The notes: generated from the sequence alone by a model not told the origin. DNA of 64,000 nucleotides from Solirubrobacterales bacterium (GCA_025450195.1 JANWHW010000028.1:145521-209520); one strand, 5' to 3'; counted from the first letter of the stretch, positions 27,898 through 36,326 are shown. A program made the numbers and translations.

Positions 27898-29901
27898 ATG
27901 AGTGCTCCAGAGCGATCTGGGCGCTCGCGCCTGCAGCCGCTGCTGCAGCGCGGCCTCGGTGTGCCCGGCCTCTTCGTCGCCGTCTATTCGGCGGTTGGGT
28001 TCTCGATCTACTTCTCGTTGGGCGTGGTCGCCGACCGTGGCCTCGGCTTGACGCCCCTGATCTTCCTCGCCGCCGGTCTACTCTTCGTACTCGCGACGCT
28101 TAGCTACGTAGAGGGCGGCGCGATGTTCCGGGAACGCGGCGGGTCCTCCAGCTTCGCGCGCCACGCTTTCAACGAGCTGATCGCCTTCATCGCCGGCTGG
28201 GCGATCCTGATCGACTACCTGATCGTGGTGGCGCTGGCGGCGATCTCGGTGCCGCACTACCTGGAGCCTGTCTCGTCGCACCTGTCTCAGCCCGGATGGG
28301 AGATCGGGGTTGCCGCTGCGGTGATCGCCGCAGCCTGTCTGCTCAATGTCCTCAACGTGACCGGTCGGGGCAGGGAGCGCACGCTCTCGGTGCTCGCGCT
28401 TGCCGACATCGCTCTCCAGCTTGCGGTGATCGTGGTTGGGGTCTTCGCCGTCTTCCATCTGGACCGGCTCACCGCCCAGCTCGATCTCTTTACCGACCCC
28501 AGCCTCACCGACGCCGCCTACGCGGCGGTCGTTGCGATGCTCGCCTACGCGGGGATCGAGGCTGCATCCGACCTGGCTCCGGACATCGAGGTCAGGCGGC
28601 GCGATCTGAGGCGGATCGTCTCGGTGGGGGCGGTGGCGGTGCCGCTGGTCTATGCGGGCATGGCGGCGATTGCGCTGATGGCCGTCCCGGTGGTCGCGGG
28701 CCCCGACGGGCCACAGACGGCACTCGGCAACGAATTCGTCGAGGCACCGTTGCTCGGCGTCGTGTCCGCCTTCCAGCCCGCCTGGGTGGCGGACTCGATG
28801 CGCTGGATCGTCGCGCTGGTCGCCACGCCGATCCTGTTTTGGGCGGCCACCACGTCGATGCTTGGAGTCTCCCGGCATATCTACACGCTGGCGATCAACC
28901 GCCAGATCCCCAGCTGGCTCGGAAAGCTCAATGCGCGCCACGCGACCCCTCATGTGGCGATCGCGATCTCCGGCTTGATCGCGATCGGCCTGGCCATACC
29001 CACCGACGTGAAGCTGCTCGCCGGCATCTACGCGTTTGGGGCCACGCTGGCGATCACGATCGCGCATCTCTCGATCCTGCGCCTCCGGGTGCGAGACCCC
29101 GATCGCCTACGCCCCTTCCGAGTGCCCTTGAACATTGGGTGGCGTGGGGCGCGCCTGCCGGTCCCGTCGATTGTCGCAGCGCTCCTGACGGGGCTCGCGT
29201 TCCTCAGCGTCCTCGCCTTCCACGACACCGCTCGCTGGGTTGGCGGCGGCTGGATGGCGTTTGGCCTTGTGGCCTACGTCATCTACAGGAAGTTCGTTGA
29301 GGGAACCTCGCTGACGCAGCGGGTGTCGGTCACCGAGAAGGCGCTTACCAAGCAGGTGCGCGGAGTCGAATACCGCAACATCCTCGTGCCGGTCTTCGGC
29401 ACTGAGCTCGACGACGACATCGTCGCCACAGCCGGCCGCCTGGCTGCCGCTGACGAGGACACCAACGACGACGATTGCACCAGGCTCGACTTGGTCTACG
29501 TGATCGAGGTGCCGCTTACGCTGCCGCTCGACGCGGAGCTCCCGCCCGAGCGAGAGGCCGAAGCCCAGCGCGCGGTGGCGCGCGCCCGAGACGTAGCGGA
29601 GGAGTACGCAGACGTGCGGGTCAGTGCCGAAGTGCTGCGGGCCCGCGACGTTGGGGCGGGGATAGTGGATGCCGCGAGGCAAAGCGGAGCCGAGGCGATC
29701 GTCGTCGGCGCCGAGCCGCCGAGCAAGATCAGAGGTGGCGCCACCCTGGGTGGAATCGGCGCGGCCAGGCCCGCTGAGGTCGGAGCGGCGACCGAGTATG
29801 TCCTGAAGAAGGCTCCCTGCCGGGTCCTGCTGACCGCTCCGCCCGAAACTGCCCTCAAAGCCTCGGCTGAGCCGGGCGCCGAGCAGTCCTCTGCCGACTA
29901 G
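27898..29901 (+). CDS. APC-superfamily permease with C-terminal USP-like domain (copy 2)
   Basis: The 667-residue protein repeats the layout of the gene at 25774: about 12 helices, with the shared 'GGSSSFARHAFNEL' and 'FIAGWAILIDYLIVVALAA', then a USP-like domain from about residue 495 ('YRNILVPVFGTELDDDIVATAGRLAA', 'AEAIVVGAEPPS', 'CRVLLT'). The USP part is more acidic than in copy 1 and keeps the late 'VGA' nucleotide-site residues. The two copies have diverged clearly, so they probably differ in substrate or control. Two TrkA-type genes follow directly. Confidence 0.85.
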   Translation: MSAPERSGRSRLQPLLQRGLGVPGLFVAVYSAVGFSIYFSLGVVADRGLGLTPLIFLAAGLLFVLATLSYVEGGAMFRERGGSSSFARHAFNELIAFIAGWAILIDYLIVVALAAISVPHYLEPVSSHLSQPGWEIGVAAAVIAAACLLNVLNVTGRGRERTLSVLALADIALQLAVIVVGVFAVFHLDRLTAQLDLFTDPSLTDAAYAAVVAMLAYAGIEAASDLAPDIEVRRRDLRRIVSVGAVAVPLVYAGMAAIALMAVPVVAGPDGPQTALGNEFVEAPLLGVVSAFQPAWVADSMRWIVALVATPILFWAATTSMLGVSRHIYTLAINRQIPSWLGKLNARHATPHVAIAISGLIAIGLAIPTDVKLLAGIYAFGATLAITIAHLSILRLRVRDPDRLRPFRVPLNIGWRGARLPVPSIVAALLTGLAFLSVLAFHDTARWVGGGWMAFGLVAYVIYRKFVEGTSLTQRVSVTEKALTKQVRGVEYRNILVPVFGTELDDDIVATAGRLAAADEDTNDDDCTRLDLVYVIEVPLTLPLDAELPPEREAEAQRAVARARDVAEEYADVRVSAEVLRARDVGAGIVDAARQSGAEAIVVGAEPPSKIRGGATLGGIGAARPAEVGAATEYVLKKAPCRVLLTAPPETALKASAEPGAEQSSAD

Positions 29902-29922
29902 TATCCACCGCGTGGTGATGAA

Positions 29923-30390
29923 GTGTTCATCCTGATCGTCGGCTGTGGTCGCGTCGGCTCCTCCGTGGCCCGGACCATGTTGCGTGAAGGCCACGAAGTC
30001 TCCTGCCTGGACGAGGACCCGGAGTCTCACTCACGGCTGGAGGTCGGACTAGAGAAGGGTTGGGAGGACCTGGGCGGCCAGTTCACGGTTGGCACCGGCC
30101 TGGAGACCGATGCGCTGCTCGCCGCCGGAATCGAAAAAGCGGACGCCTTCATCGCGTCAACCGACGGGGACAACACGAACATTGTGATCTCGCAAATCGC
30201 GCAACGCCGCTACGAGGTGCCGACGGTCATCGCAAGGATCCTCGACCCTCTTCGCGCCGAGTGGTACCAGCAGCAGGGGTTGCACACGATCTGCCCGACC
30301 CGGGTTGCGATCGACATGCTGGAGAGCGCCGTGCTCGAGGGTGGGCAGCGAGACGGCGACCAGCCGGACGGCTCTGCCAACGTCGCCTAA
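29923..30390 (+). CDS. TrkA-N (RCK) domain protein, short form
   Basis: This is a cytosolic RCK/TrkA-N Rossmann protein of 155 residues that binds NAD(H) or a nucleotide and gates an ion transporter. The motif 'VGCGRVGSSVA' lies at residues 6-16 and 'AFIASTDGDNTNIVISQIA' in the middle. It lacks the C-terminal RCK-C domain. It starts at GTG 29923, 21 bases after copy 2 of the permease, and is followed by a full-length TrkA. No TrkH/KtrB membrane subunit lies in the window. Confidence 0.88.
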   Translation: MFILIVGCGRVGSSVARTMLREGHEVSCLDEDPESHSRLEVGLEKGWEDLGGQFTVGTGLETDALLAAGIEKADAFIASTDGDNTNIVISQIAQRRYEVPTVIARILDPLRAEWYQQQGLHTICPTRVAIDMLESAVLEGGQRDGDQPDGSANVA

Positions 30391-30409
30391 CGAGGAGATA
30401 CCGGACCCG

Positions 30410-31090
30410 ATGTACATCATCGTCGTTGGCGCAGGAAAGGTCGGTTGGAACCTGGCTCGCGAGCTGCTCGAAAAGAACCATGAGGTGACGGTGATCGAGA
30501 GCAACCGCCGCCGTTACTTGACGGTGGAGCAGGAGCTGGAGCACAACGTCACCTACGGCGATGCTTCCGAGCTCTGGGTCTTGGAGCGGGCGGGGATCCA
30601 GCGCGCAGACATGGTGATCGCCGTGACCGGCGACGACGAGGACAACATGTTGATCTGCCAGGTTGCCCGCGAGAAGTACAACGTCGAGAGGATCATCGCC
30701 CGGGTCAACAACCCCCGCAATCGGGAGCATTTCGACCTGCTTGGCGTCAAACCGTCAGTCTCCGCGACGGACCTGATCTTGCGCCTGCTCGAGCACGAGG
30801 TGCCTGAGTACGGCTTGGTCCACCTCCTCGACCTGACCGAGGAGCGACTCGAGATCATCGAGATTCTGCTCGGTAAGGACTCGCGTGTAATTGGCAACCG
30901 TGTGGGGGACCTGTCGATGCCCGAAGGCAGCCTCTTGATCTCCGTCCTGCGGGAGGGCCGGGGCTTCGTTCCCAACGCAGACACGGTGCTCGAACCCGGC
31001 GACGAGGTGTTGGCGGTGCTCGATCCGGGTAAAGAGGACGACCTCAAGGTGCTCTTTGGCCCAGCGGACAACGGCGCCAGTGGCGGATAG
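30410..31090 (+). CDS. TrkA protein with RCK-N and RCK-C domains
   Basis: The 226-residue regulatory subunit has the RCK-N motif 'VVGAGKVGWNLARELLEKNHEVTVIE' (spaced, residues 5-30), 'AVTGDDEDNMLICQVAREKY', and an RCK-C domain from about residue 140 ('SLLISVLREGRGFVPNADTVLEPGDEVLAVLDP'). ATG 30410 has AGGAG upstream; the track start is too early. It pairs with the short TrkA-N gene before it, as in two-subunit RCK gates of K+ transporters. The partner channel could lie outside the window, or the APC permeases could be the targets. Confidence 0.92.
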   Translation: MYIIVVGAGKVGWNLARELLEKNHEVTVIESNRRRYLTVEQELEHNVTYGDASELWVLERAGIQRADMVIAVTGDDEDNMLICQVAREKYNVERIIARVNNPRNREHFDLLGVKPSVSATDLILRLLEHEVPEYGLVHLLDLTEERLEIIEILLGKDSRVIGNRVGDLSMPEGSLLISVLREGRGFVPNADTVLEPGDEVLAVLDPGKEDDLKVLFGPADNGASGG

Positions 31091-32312
31091 GGAGGTCGAC
31101 TTCCTTCTGATCGGAGGCGGCCTCGCCTCGGCGCACTGCGCCGCGGAGCTGCGAAAGCGCGGGACGGAGGGGTCGATCCTGCTGGTCGGGCGGGAGCCCG
31201 AGCTGCCCTACGAACGCCCACCGCTCTCCAAGGAGTACCTGCGTGGCGACGCTGGGCGCGAGGACGCCCACGTCAACACGGCTGGGTGGTATGAGGAGAA
31301 CGGCATCGAGCTGTTGACCGGCGTCAACGTGATGTCGCTTGACCCGGAGGCACGGACGGCGAAGCTGCAGGGTGGCGATGAGGTGGCGTTCGGCAAGGCG
31401 CTGCTCGGGACCGGCGCGATGGTCAACATCCTGCGGGTCGAGGGCGCTGAGAACGAGGGGATTCACTATCTGCGCGCCTTCGGCAACTCCGATGCGATCC
31501 GCGCCGATGCCGAAGCGGCCGAGCATGTAGTGCTGATCGGTGGCAGCTACATTGGCACCGAGGTCGCGGCTTCGCTGGCCGCCAAGGGGATCAAGTGCAC
31601 GATCGGGATGATGGAGGAGGTGGCGCTGTCGCGGACCTTCGGCGAGGACGCCGGGCGCTGGTTCCAGGACAAGCTCGAGGCGAACGGCGTGACCGTCCAC
31701 GGTGGCGAGGAGCTGGAGGCCTTCGAGGGCGACGGACGGGTGAGGGCCGTCGTGACCAAGAGCGGGCTGGCCATAGAGTGCGACACGGCTGTCGTCGGCG
31801 CCGGAGTCCGTGCCGACGCAATGCTCGCGCAGCGTGCTGGGCTCGAGGTCGATGACGGTGTCGTCTGCGACTCGAAGCTGCAGACGTCGGTCGAGGGCAT
31901 CTACGCGGCCGGCGATTGCTGCTCATACGACAGCGTGGTCCATGGGCGGCGGCTGCGAGTCGAGCACTGGGACGTGGCGATGCAGCAGGGAATGCACGCC
32001 GCGCGCAACATGCTCGGCGAGGAGCTCGATTACACGGTCGTCCCATACTTCTTCAGTGATCTAGCCGACTGGGCGAGCCTCGAGTACGTGGGCCCCGCGC
32101 ATGGTTGGGATGAGGAGATTTGGCGTGGCGACCGCGACGCCGGCGAGTTTTCAGTCTGGTACCTGAAGGACGGGCACGTCGCCGGTGCGCTCAGTGTCGA
32201 GCGCTCCGAAGACCTCGCCGAAGCGCGGCGCATGCTCGCCGATCGGGTCGACGTATCCGACGCCCGGGACCGCCTTGCCGATCCCGACAGCAATCTCGCC
32301 GAGATCGCCTAA
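31080..32312 (+). CDS. FAD-dependent NAD(P) oxidoreductase, ferredoxin reductase-like
   Basis: This two-dinucleotide-fold flavoprotein resembles ferredoxin/rubredoxin reductases and AIF-type enzymes. It has the FAD motif 'LLIGGGLASAHCAAELR', 'YERPPLSKEYL', the NAD(P) motif 'VVLIGGSYIGTEVAASLA' and the second FAD motif 'GIYAAGDCCSYDS'. The C-terminal reductase domain contains 'VPYFFSDLADWASLEYVG'. From GTG 31080 it has 410 residues and overlaps the TrkA stop by 11 bases; the TTG at 31056 is an alternative. The redox partner is unknown. It is followed by a 515-base non-coding tract. Confidence 0.9.
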   Translation: MADREVDFLLIGGGLASAHCAAELRKRGTEGSILLVGREPELPYERPPLSKEYLRGDAGREDAHVNTAGWYEENGIELLTGVNVMSLDPEARTAKLQGGDEVAFGKALLGTGAMVNILRVEGAENEGIHYLRAFGNSDAIRADAEAAEHVVLIGGSYIGTEVAASLAAKGIKCTIGMMEEVALSRTFGEDAGRWFQDKLEANGVTVHGGEELEAFEGDGRVRAVVTKSGLAIECDTAVVGAGVRADAMLAQRAGLEVDDGVVCDSKLQTSVEGIYAAGDCCSYDSVVHGRRLRVEHWDVAMQQGMHAARNMLGEELDYTVVPYFFSDLADWASLEYVGPAHGWDEEIWRGDRDAGEFSVWYLKDGHVAGALSVERSEDLAEARRMLADRVDVSDARDRLADPDSNLAEIA

Positions 32313-32361
32313 GACCCAAATGATCGATCCCACGGCGGGATCCCTCATCCCAGACGGTCAA

Positions 32362-32513
32362 GAGGGATGCCGGCACCCCTCCCCGGGAATTGAGGTCGCA
32401 CGCGCCTACAGCGCGTGCGACTAATGAGGAGCGCGGCCTGCGGCCGCGCAATCATCGGATTGCATATCGCCGCCTTCGGCGACATTCCCGGAGAGAGGCA
32501 CCGGCATCCCCTC
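32362..32513 (+). repeat. Structured element, copy 1
   Basis: An outer stem GGGATGCCGG/CCGGCATCCC (32364-32373, 32501-32510) and an inner stem CCGGGAAT/ATTCCCGG (32383-32390, 32484-32491) close a branched region. Inside are three hairpins: GTCGCACGCG/CGCGTGCGAC, GCGCGGCC/GGCCGCGC and TCGCCG/CGGCGA, and the block GATTGCATAT. A diverged copy lies at 32632-32785 in the opposite orientation. Conserved single-stranded blocks with different but paired stems suggest a selected RNA fold or a palindromic mobile element. Confidence 0.65.
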
Positions 32514-32631
32514 AAAGCACCACGAGCTTCGAGAGCTCCACCGCCCAAGCGCCTTCCCCTCCCGAAGCTTCTTCTCAGCTTGGGGAGCCTCGGCTCCGAC
32601 CCTTGAAGCTTTGGTTGCCCAGAGACGTGTT
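32514..32631. other. Hairpin-rich spacer between the two structured copies
   Basis: No gene is seen here. The spacer has GAGCT/AGCTC and GGAGCC/GGCTCC hairpins and a longer stem CCCGAAGCT/AGCTTGGGG with one mismatch. Together with the two copies it makes 32313-32827 a non-coding, fold-rich tract between the FAD reductase and an opposing lipoprotein gene. Confidence 0.5.
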
Positions 32632-32785
32632 GAGAGAGGAGCCTGTTCGCCCTCCAGGCGAATGTCGCGAAGCGGCTATATGCAATCTGGCTCTTTGGCG
32701 CGGCAAAGCCGCGCAGTAGCTTCGGCGCTAAGGCCGAAGGCCTTGCGCCATCAATTCGACTGGAGGGCGGACAGGCTTCTCTCTC
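32632..32785 (-). repeat. Structured element, copy 2 (inverted)
   Basis: The outer stem pairs 32632-32656 with 32761-32785 over 25 positions with no mismatch and only two G-U pairs ('GAGCCTGTTCGCCCTCCA' core). An inner CGAAT/ATTCG stem follows. Read on the minus strand, it has the blocks GAATTGA, GCGCGGC..GCCGCGC, GATTGCATAT and GCGACATTC in the same order as copy 1. The hairpin GGCGC..GCGCC replaces a different stem in copy 1 at the same place. Confidence 0.65.
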
Positions 32786-32827
32786 CACCGGTGTGGGGTC
32801 GAGCGTCTAGGGCGGTCTGGCTTCTGG

Positions 32828-33451
32828 CTAGTCGAAGACCGCGGCCTGTGCGCTCGAGACCTTGCCACCCCTGCAGGTATGCGGCCCATTGCCGGGAGGG
32901 GGGAGGATCTGGAAATTGGTCACCGAGTGGTAGGGCGTTGCCGCACCGTTGTTCTGCGCCAGCGCGATGACTAGCCGGTAGAACCCGGCCCGGAGGTCCT
33001 GGTAGTAGATCTCTGGCCGGGTCGCCGGGGAGTAGCTGCCGCTGGAGCCGACTCGGGCCGCGAGGACGCCGTTTGGGCCCGCGTAGTGCGGGAAGTCAAA
33101 GGACGCACCGATCAAGCGCCCCCGACCAACGGGACTTTGCTCAGCGCGCTGCAGCTTCACGGGATCAACGCAATCGGGGACTCGGTTCAGCGAGAAGTGC
33201 AGGTGGCCCTCTCGGAGTCGCGGTTCGCCGCCGAAGCGCTCTGGTGCAATCCGGAAGTTGCGAACCTTCACCTTGACGACCACCGCTCCGCTCGTCTGGC
33301 GAGCGCCGTTACGCGGAGAAACTATGACGATGCTCGGCTTCCCAGAGGCTGATTCGGCAGGAGCTGAGTCATCGCCGCCACCGCAGCCGGTAAGTGGGAG
33401 CATGGCGGCAGCCGCGGCGACCGTGGCAAGGATGGCGACTCGGACCCCCAT
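32828..33451 (-). CDS. Putative lipoprotein of unknown function
   Basis: The 207-residue protein has a lipoprotein signal ending in the lipobox 'LTGC', then a Gly/Asp/Ser linker. The mature domain looks like an all-beta fold ('SIVIVSPRNGARQTSGAVVVKVKVRNF') and has 'EGHLHFSLN', which recalls DUF4399-type domains, but I cannot confirm this. It is divergent from gtrA and has a -10 box (TAATGT) close to its ATG, suggesting a leaderless mRNA. Confidence 0.75.
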   Translation of the reverse strand: MGVRVAILATVAAAAAMLPLTGCGGGDDSAPAESASGKPSIVIVSPRNGARQTSGAVVVKVKVRNFRIAPERFGGEPRLREGHLHFSLNRVPDCVDPVKLQRAEQSPVGRGRLIGASFDFPHYAGPNGVLAARVGSSGSYSPATRPEIYYQDLRAGFYRLVIALAQNNGAATPYHSVTNFQILPPPGNGPHTCRGGKVSSAQAAVFD

Positions 33452-33461
33452 TCGAAGCGGA

Positions 33462-33488
33462 ACATTACGCCCAGCCAGCGCGTAATCT
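33462..33488. promoter_or_regulatory. Divergent leaderless promoters with shared inverted repeat
   Basis: ATTACGC (33464-33470) and GCGTAAT (33480-33486) form an inverted repeat. Each arm overlaps a -10 box: TAATGT on the minus strand for the lipoprotein gene and TAATCT (33483-33488) on the plus strand, 9 bases before the gtrA-type ATG. Confidence 0.45.
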
Positions 33489-33497
33489 TTCGCGCCT

Positions 33498-33932
33498 ATG
33501 AGTCCAGCCAGTGAACTTGCCTATCGGATCGGCGCGGCCGCGCGCCGGCCGGCCAGTTGGATGCAGCTGCTCAAATTCGGCGTGGTCGGCGGCTCGGGCT
33601 ATCTGGTCAACCTCGCCGTCTTCTCGATCCTGGAGACGAGCCTGGGAATGCACCACACGGTCGCGGCGGTCGGCGCATTCTGCGTCGCTGTGTCGAACAA
33701 CTTCATCTGGAATCGCCATTGGACCTTTGGGCCTGGGGACGACCACCCGGCCTTCCAAGCGGTGCGTTTCTTTGCGGTGAGCATCGCGGCGCTGGTAATC
33801 AACCTGGTCGTGCTCGAGGCCCTCGTCGCCGGAACCACCCTGGGTCCCCTTACGGCCCAGGCAATCGCGGTGGCGGTGGCGATGCCCTTTAACTTCGTGG
33901 GCAACAAGCTTTGGACATTTTCTGATCCTTGA
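33498..33932 (+). CDS. GtrA-family membrane protein
   Basis: The 144-residue protein has four hydrophobic helices, typical of GtrA proteins that move or support lipid-linked sugars. The family motif is seen in 'LLKFGVVGGSGYLVNLAVFSIL', 'SNNFIWNRHWTFG' and 'PFNFVGNKLWTF'. It starts at ATG 33498 with TAATCT 9 bases upstream. No glycosyltransferase gene is next to it, so the substrate is unknown. Confidence 0.9.
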   Translation: MSPASELAYRIGAAARRPASWMQLLKFGVVGGSGYLVNLAVFSILETSLGMHHTVAAVGAFCVAVSNNFIWNRHWTFGPGDDHPAFQAVRFFAVSIAALVINLVVLEALVAGTTLGPLTAQAIAVAVAMPFNFVGNKLWTFSDP

Positions 33933-33999
33933 CGATGTCTGTGCTATACACGAGCGAGTCATGATCAGGAGGCAGTCAGGAAAGCGCAGGGGAAGATTT

Positions 34000-34024
34000 G
34001 CGAAGGCGGGAGGTTTGCCTTCGC
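34000..34024 (+). promoter_or_regulatory. Hairpin in the thrC leader
   Basis: GCGAAGGC (34000-34007) and GCCTTCGC (34017-34024) form a perfect 8-bp stem 22 bases before the thrC ATG. It has no T-run after it. It could affect translation or be a weak attenuator. Confidence 0.35.
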
Positions 34025-34046
34025 GATCTCACGGTGAGCAGAGGCG

Positions 34047-35342
34047 ATGAGCCTCGCGGTGGACCAGCCAACCCGTTCTTGCGCGACCGAGCTGGTCTGC
34101 CACGACTGCGGGCTTCGCCTGCCCCTTCTCGACACGACTTTCAAGTGCCTGGGCTGCGGCCAGGGGCTCGACATCGACTACGACTATGAGCTGGCGAAGA
34201 CGCGCCTTGCCGAGCTCCCTACCGCGGAGCGCGCGATCAACATCTGGCGCTTCGAGGAGCTGTTGCCGATCATCGACTCGCGAGCGCAGAGCAGGGTTGG
34301 GATCAATAGTGGCCGCACGCCGCTGATCCACGCCGACCGCCTCGGCGCCGAGCTGGGCCTGCGCAAGCTTTACCTCAAGGACGACAGCACGCAGCGCCCG
34401 TCCCTCTCCTACAAGGACCGCGTCGTCTCGATGGCGGTCGCCCGGCTGCTCGAGCTCGGGAAAGAGGAGATCGGCTGCGTGTCGACCGGCAACGTCGGCA
34501 CAGCGGTCTCCTCGCTGGCCGCAAAGGCCGGTGTGAGCGCCTACGTCTTCTACCCAAGCAACCTCGAGCGGGGCAAGGCGCGCGCCTGCCGCGCCCTCGG
34601 CGCCGCGGTGATCCAGCTCGATGGCAACTACGACCAGGCAAATCGCGCCTGCCGCGAGCTCGCTCTGGCCAGTGGCGTCCAGTTCGCCAACATAACCCTG
34701 CGGCCGTTCTACGCCGAGGGAGCGAAGACCGTCGCCTATGAGGTCGTCGAGAAACTCGACTGGCGCTCGCCGGATCACTTTGTCATCCCCGCTGCCGGCG
34801 GGACCCTCTCTTCGCGGGTGCACAAGGGCCTTGGCGAGCTTGAAAAGGTCGGCCTAGCGGAGACCGCCGCGACCAAGATCCATGCCGCGCAGCCTCAGGG
34901 TTGCGGCCCGATCGCTACCGCGATCCTCGACGGCAGCGGCGAGATCGAGCCGCAGACCCCGCACACGGTGGCCCACTCGCTGGCAATCGGAGCCCCAGGC
35001 GATGGCGCGCTGGTCGTCGATGCGGTGATGTCGCGCGGGGGCTCTGCCGCGACCGCAACCGATACCGAGATATTCGAGGCGATCGACCTGCTCGGCGCTA
35101 CCGAGGGCATCCTCACCGAGCCCGCGGGAGGCACGACGATCGCTTGCACCGCCAAGCTGGCGAACGAAGGCAAGCTCGGCCCCGACGACACGGTGGTCGC
35201 GGTGATCAGCGGCAACGGCTACAAGACCCTTGACGAGCATCCCGACAAGCCCTGGCCCGAAATGGTCGCCTGCGAAGTCGAGGCGATGGAAAAGGTCCTG
35301 ACAGGCTTTCGCCGCGAGGGCGCCGCTTCGCCCTTGCACTGA
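34047..35342 (+). CDS. thrC: Threonine synthase
   Basis: This PLP enzyme turns O-phosphohomoserine into threonine. The 431-residue protein has an N-terminal zinc-ribbon-like segment (CHDC..CLGC), 'GRTPLIHADRLGAELGLRKLYLKDDS' (spaced parts) and the PLP Lys in 'PSLSYKDRVVSMA'. The phosphate loop is 'STGNVGTAVSSLAAKAG', followed by 'PAAGGTLSSRVHKGL'. The length fits the actinobacterial and archaeal-type enzymes. It heads a run of genes with tight spacing (M29 peptidase, formiminotransferase). A related PLP enzyme of the same fold is the only alternative. Confidence 0.9.
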   Translation: MSLAVDQPTRSCATELVCHDCGLRLPLLDTTFKCLGCGQGLDIDYDYELAKTRLAELPTAERAINIWRFEELLPIIDSRAQSRVGINSGRTPLIHADRLGAELGLRKLYLKDDSTQRPSLSYKDRVVSMAVARLLELGKEEIGCVSTGNVGTAVSSLAAKAGVSAYVFYPSNLERGKARACRALGAAVIQLDGNYDQANRACRELALASGVQFANITLRPFYAEGAKTVAYEVVEKLDWRSPDHFVIPAAGGTLSSRVHKGLGELEKVGLAETAATKIHAAQPQGCGPIATAILDGSGEIEPQTPHTVAHSLAIGAPGDGALVVDAVMSRGGSAATATDTEIFEAIDLLGATEGILTEPAGGTTIACTAKLANEGKLGPDDTVVAVISGNGYKTLDEHPDKPWPEMVACEVEAMEKVLTGFRREGAASPLH

Positions 35343-35363
35343 GCCTGCCGAAGCCTTTGATCC

Positions 35364-36326
35364 GTGACCGCTGAGGCGCTGAGCAACGCGATCGGCACCG
35401 TGATCCGCGACTGCCTTGGCGTGGTCGCCGGTGAGGAGGTGCTGGTGATCTGCAATCCGGCGACTGAGGAGCTGGGTGCGCTGTTTCGAAACGCCGCCCA
35501 GGACAGTGGAGGCGAGGCGACGCTGGCGATCATCGCGGAACGCGAGTCACACGCGGCGGAGCCTCCCGCGACCCTCGCGGCGGCGATGCTCCAGGCAGAC
35601 GTGATCGTCGCGCCGACGATTCAGTCGCTCTCGCACACGGCCGCCCGCAAGGCTGCCACCGAGGCCGGGGTCCGGGTCGCCTCGATGCCCGGGGTAACTG
35701 GGGAGATGCTGGCGCGGGTGATGGGGGCCGACATGGCCAAGCTCAGGGAGCGAGGGGAGCTGGTGAGCCAAGCGCTCAGCGAGGGCGCCGAGGTGCGAAT
35801 CACCTGCCCGCATGGAAGCGACCTGCGGTTGGGCCTCGAGGGTCGTACGGCAATTCCCGATGCGGGTGTGCTCACCGAGCCAGGGGCCTTCGGCAATCTG
35901 CCTTGTGGCGAGGGCTTCATCGCCCCCGTTGAGGGGACCGCCGAGGGAACCCTGGTCATCGATGGCTCAATTGCCGGCGTTGGCAAGGTCGAGGCGCCGG
36001 TGTCGCTGACGATCCGCGACGGCCACCTGGCCGAGGCAACGAATGCCGAGGGAGTGCGGCTCCTCGAGTTGCTCGGTGCGCATGGCCCGGACGGGACCAA
36101 TGTCGCGGAGTTGGGGATCGGGACCAACGAAGCGGCGACGCTCACCGGCAACATCCTCGAGGACGAGAAGATCCTCGGGTCCGCCCACGTTGCGTTTGGC
36201 GCTTCGGCCGCAATCGGCGGGACGGTGCAGGTCCCGGTCCATCTCGACTGCGTCATACGGGAGCCGACGGTTGAGGTCGACGGCACCCTGCTTGTTCGGT
36301 CCGGCGAGCTCCTCACCGGAACGTGA
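35364..36326 (+). CDS. M29-family (thermophilic) aminopeptidase
   Basis: The 320-residue protein resembles M29 metallo-aminopeptidases, cytosolic enzymes with a two-metal site. Seen motifs are 'ELGIGTNEAATLTGNILEDEK', which carries a Glu ligand, 'HVAFGASAAIGGTVQ' and 'HLDCVIREPTVEVDG', supplying His and Asp ligands. It is shorter than the usual 400 residues, mainly at the N-terminal domain, so activity on peptides is not assured. Related 2,5-dihydroxypyridine dioxygenase-like proteins share this fold. It starts at GTG 35364 and overlaps the next gene by 4 bases. Confidence 0.8.
   Translation: MTAEALSNAIGTVIRDCLGVVAGEEVLVICNPATEELGALFRNAAQDSGGEATLAIIAERESHAAEPPATLAAAMLQADVIVAPTIQSLSHTAARKAATEAGVRVASMPGVTGEMLARVMGADMAKLRERGELVSQALSEGAEVRITCPHGSDLRLGLEGRTAIPDAGVLTEPGAFGNLPCGEGFIAPVEGTAEGTLVIDGSIAGVGKVEAPVSLTIRDGHLAEATNAEGVRLLELLGAHGPDGTNVAELGIGTNEAATLTGNILEDEKILGSAHVAFGASAAIGGTVQVPVHLDCVIREPTVEVDGTLLVRSGELLTGT

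Noticed and set aside
32313-32827. tRNA or CRISPR reading of the hairpin-rich tract
   Set aside because: No cloverleaf with a TTC loop and no regular direct repeats with spacers. The repeats are inverted and imperfect.
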